NCBI RefSeq assembly: GCF_016864015.1 | Contig: NZ_CP045067.1 | Coordinates: 1,275,001-1,339,000, forward strand | Length of the DNA: 64,000 nt | Source: Lacinutrix sp. WUR7 | GTDB lineage: Bacteria > Bacteroidota > Bacteroidia > Flavobacteriales > Flavobacteriaceae | Direction of reading: 5' to 3' | Shown here: positions 62,794 through 64,000 of the stretch, piece after piece | Numbering within the stretch: the stretch's first letter is position 1 | Layout: each line of letters begins with the position of its first letter | Notes under the pieces: model-generated | What the model was told of the DNA's origin: nothing | The model's input: the letters and a program-made list of their open reading frames with translations, nothing else | The model's database searches: none | Made by a program: the position numbers and the translations under genes

Positions 62794-62830
62794 TATAAAA
62801 TTATTCTTTAACCTTAAAAATTAGTATAGC

Positions 62831-63901
62831 ATGCAACTGTACAATACCTTAAGCGCAAAAGAAAGAGCCGCGTTAATCGAAGAAGCAGGAAAAGATCGAT
62901 TAACACTTTCTTTTTATCAATACGCTAAAATTACAAATCCTCAAGAATTTAGAGACCACTTATTTTTAACTTGGAACGCCTTAGATGTTCTTGGTAGAAT
63001 TTATATTGCCCATGAAGGAATAAACGGACAACTATCTTTACCTGCAGATCAATTTGAAGCTTTTAAAATTCATTTAGATACTATTGATTTTTTAAAAGGA
63101 ATACGATTAAATATTGCGGTAGAGCAAGACAATATGTCCTTTCTAAAATTGAAAGTAAAAGTTAGAAACAAGATTGTTGCAGACGGATTAAATGATGATA
63201 CGTTTGATGTGCGAAATAAAGGAGTGCATCTTTCTGCTAAAGAATTTAACGAAATGTTAGTCAACCCAAACACCGTTTGTGTTGATATGCGTAATCATTA
63301 CGAAAGTGAGATTGGTCATTTCGATGGTGCTGTAACGCCAGATGTAGATACGTTTCGAGAATCTTTAGATATTATTGAAGAAGACCTAAAAGAATTTAAA
63401 GAAGAAAAAAATCTTTTAATGTATTGCACAGGAGGAATACGTTGTGAAAAAGCAAGTGCATACTATAAACACAAAGGTTTTAAAAATGTATACCAATTAG
63501 AAGGCGGAATTATAGAATATACACGTCAAATTAATGCCGAAGGTTTAGAAAATAAATTCATTGGAAAAAACTTTGTTTTTGATGAAAGAAGAGCCGAAAA
63601 AATAAGCGAAGATGTTATTGCAAAATGCCATCAATGTGGCGATGCATTCGATATTCATACCAATTGTGCAAATGATGCGTGTCATCTTTTATTTATTCAA
63701 TGTGATGCGTGTAAGGAAGAAATGAATAACTGTTGTTCTACAACCTGTCAAGAAATTCATGCAATGCCTTTTGAAGAACAAAAAGAATTACGAAAAGGAC
63801 AAGCAAATAGTAACGATATATTTAAAAAAGGAAGAGCAGATCACTTACCTTTCAAGAAAGATTTAAGAAATATCTTTGAATCTTTACCAAATAAAAAGTA
63901 A
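62831..63901 (+). CDS. trhO: tRNA uridine-34 hydroxylase TrhO (rhodanese-like)
   Basis: The 356-residue protein has the YceA/TrhO N-terminal domain (YQYAKITNPQEFRDHL, HEGINGQLSLP), a rhodanese domain with the active cysteine in MYCTGGIRCEKA near residue 198, and a C-terminal Cys-rich extension (CHQCGDAF, CANDACH, CDACKEEMNNCC) that probably binds zinc. TrhO makes 5-hydroxyuridine at the tRNA wobble position using oxygen. Confidence 0.95.
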   Translation: MQLYNTLSAKERAALIEEAGKDRLTLSFYQYAKITNPQEFRDHLFLTWNALDVLGRIYIAHEGINGQLSLPADQFEAFKIHLDTIDFLKGIRLNIAVEQDNMSFLKLKVKVRNKIVADGLNDDTFDVRNKGVHLSAKEFNEMLVNPNTVCVDMRNHYESEIGHFDGAVTPDVDTFRESLDIIEEDLKEFKEEKNLLMYCTGGIRCEKASAYYKHKGFKNVYQLEGGIIEYTRQINAEGLENKFIGKNFVFDERRAEKISEDVIAKCHQCGDAFDIHTNCANDACHLLFIQCDACKEEMNNCCSTTCQEIHAMPFEEQKELRKGQANSNDIFKKGRADHLPFKKDLRNIFESLPNKK

Positions 63902-64000
63902 ATGAATATTTACAAGCTATTACAACTCAATCGAAAGATTAAAAGCCATAGAATTAAATTTCTAGGGCTTTGGCTGTTACATAAACTTAACAAACGTTAT
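63902..64000 (+). CDS. Start of a further gene, 3' partial
   Basis: Starting with the ATG at 63902, directly after the trhO stop, the frame is open for 33 codons to the window end: MNIYKLLQLNRKIKSH and then IKFLGLWLLHKLNKRY. It is basic with one hydrophobic patch, as at the N terminus of some serine acetyltransferase-like acyltransferases, but too short to assign. It is probably co-transcribed with trhO. Confidence 0.5.
   Translation, partial: MNIYKLLQLNRKIKSHRIKFLGLWLLHKLNKRY

Overview
The window reads as chromosomal DNA of a Flavobacteriaceae member (phylum Bacteroidota), very A+T-rich. The support is: TAnnTTTG-type -7 promoter motifs with no obvious Shine-Dalgarno sites, a type IX secretion component (SprE/PorW) and a cargo protein with a C-terminal type A sorting domain, family-typical blocks (purD-DUF6341-DUF6427-upp; flippase-dut-nucleotidyltransferase-TPR-DUF4292-EnvC), an F-ATPase operon that stops at atpG, and frequent TTG starts. 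Genus cannot be fixed from this sequence. No tRNA, rRNA, CRISPR array, transposase or integrase was seen.

Layout. 1-7.8 kb: a partial flippase-like membrane protein, a family 2 glycosyltransferase, cysDN (ATP sulfurylase), then an AT-rich patch with a polytopic membrane protein, two related lipoproteins and, between them, a decayed fusion of a GT2 fragment with a cysN 3' fragment. 7.9-23.2 kb: a surface polysaccharide locus with a Wzx flippase, a sulfotransferase, several glycosyltransferases, two Wzy/WaaL-like proteins, Ugd and a UDP-glucuronate decarboxylase (UDP-Glc to UDP-GlcA to UDP-Xyl), a WcaJ-type initiating transferase, and a converging arm with a GT4, WecB and a CapK/PaaK-like adenylate-forming enzyme. 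CysDN plus a sulfotransferase suggests, but does not prove, a sulfated glycan.

23.3-36 kb: purD, DUF6341, DUF6427 and upp; a 908-residue type IX cargo protein with three SdrD-B-like repeats; DUF4254 plus GT9; a PaaE-like ferredoxin reductase; and a PadR-controlled ABC exporter. 36-45 kb: sprE, bactofilin, an AtpZ/AtpI-like gene and atpBEFHAG, with strong RNA hairpins directly after atpE and atpA. 45-53 kb: a lipoprotein beside its dead paralogue, then the conserved flippase-dut-NTase-TPR-DUF4292-EnvC block, laced with short dispersed palindromic repeats. 53-64 kb: thioesterase, HU/SPOR protein, dprA, trpS, an acyltransferase, an ECF sigma factor overlapping an anti-sigma-like/beta-barrel fusion, recA, an orphan terminator-bounded unit with a 28-codon ORF, trhO, and the start of one more gene.

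The observations most worth following are the inner-membrane-helix/outer-membrane-barrel fusion next to its sigma factor, the stoichiometry-linked hairpins in the atp operon, the collapsed GT2-cysN remnant, the orphan unit after recA, and the dispersed repeats with a compensatory stem change.
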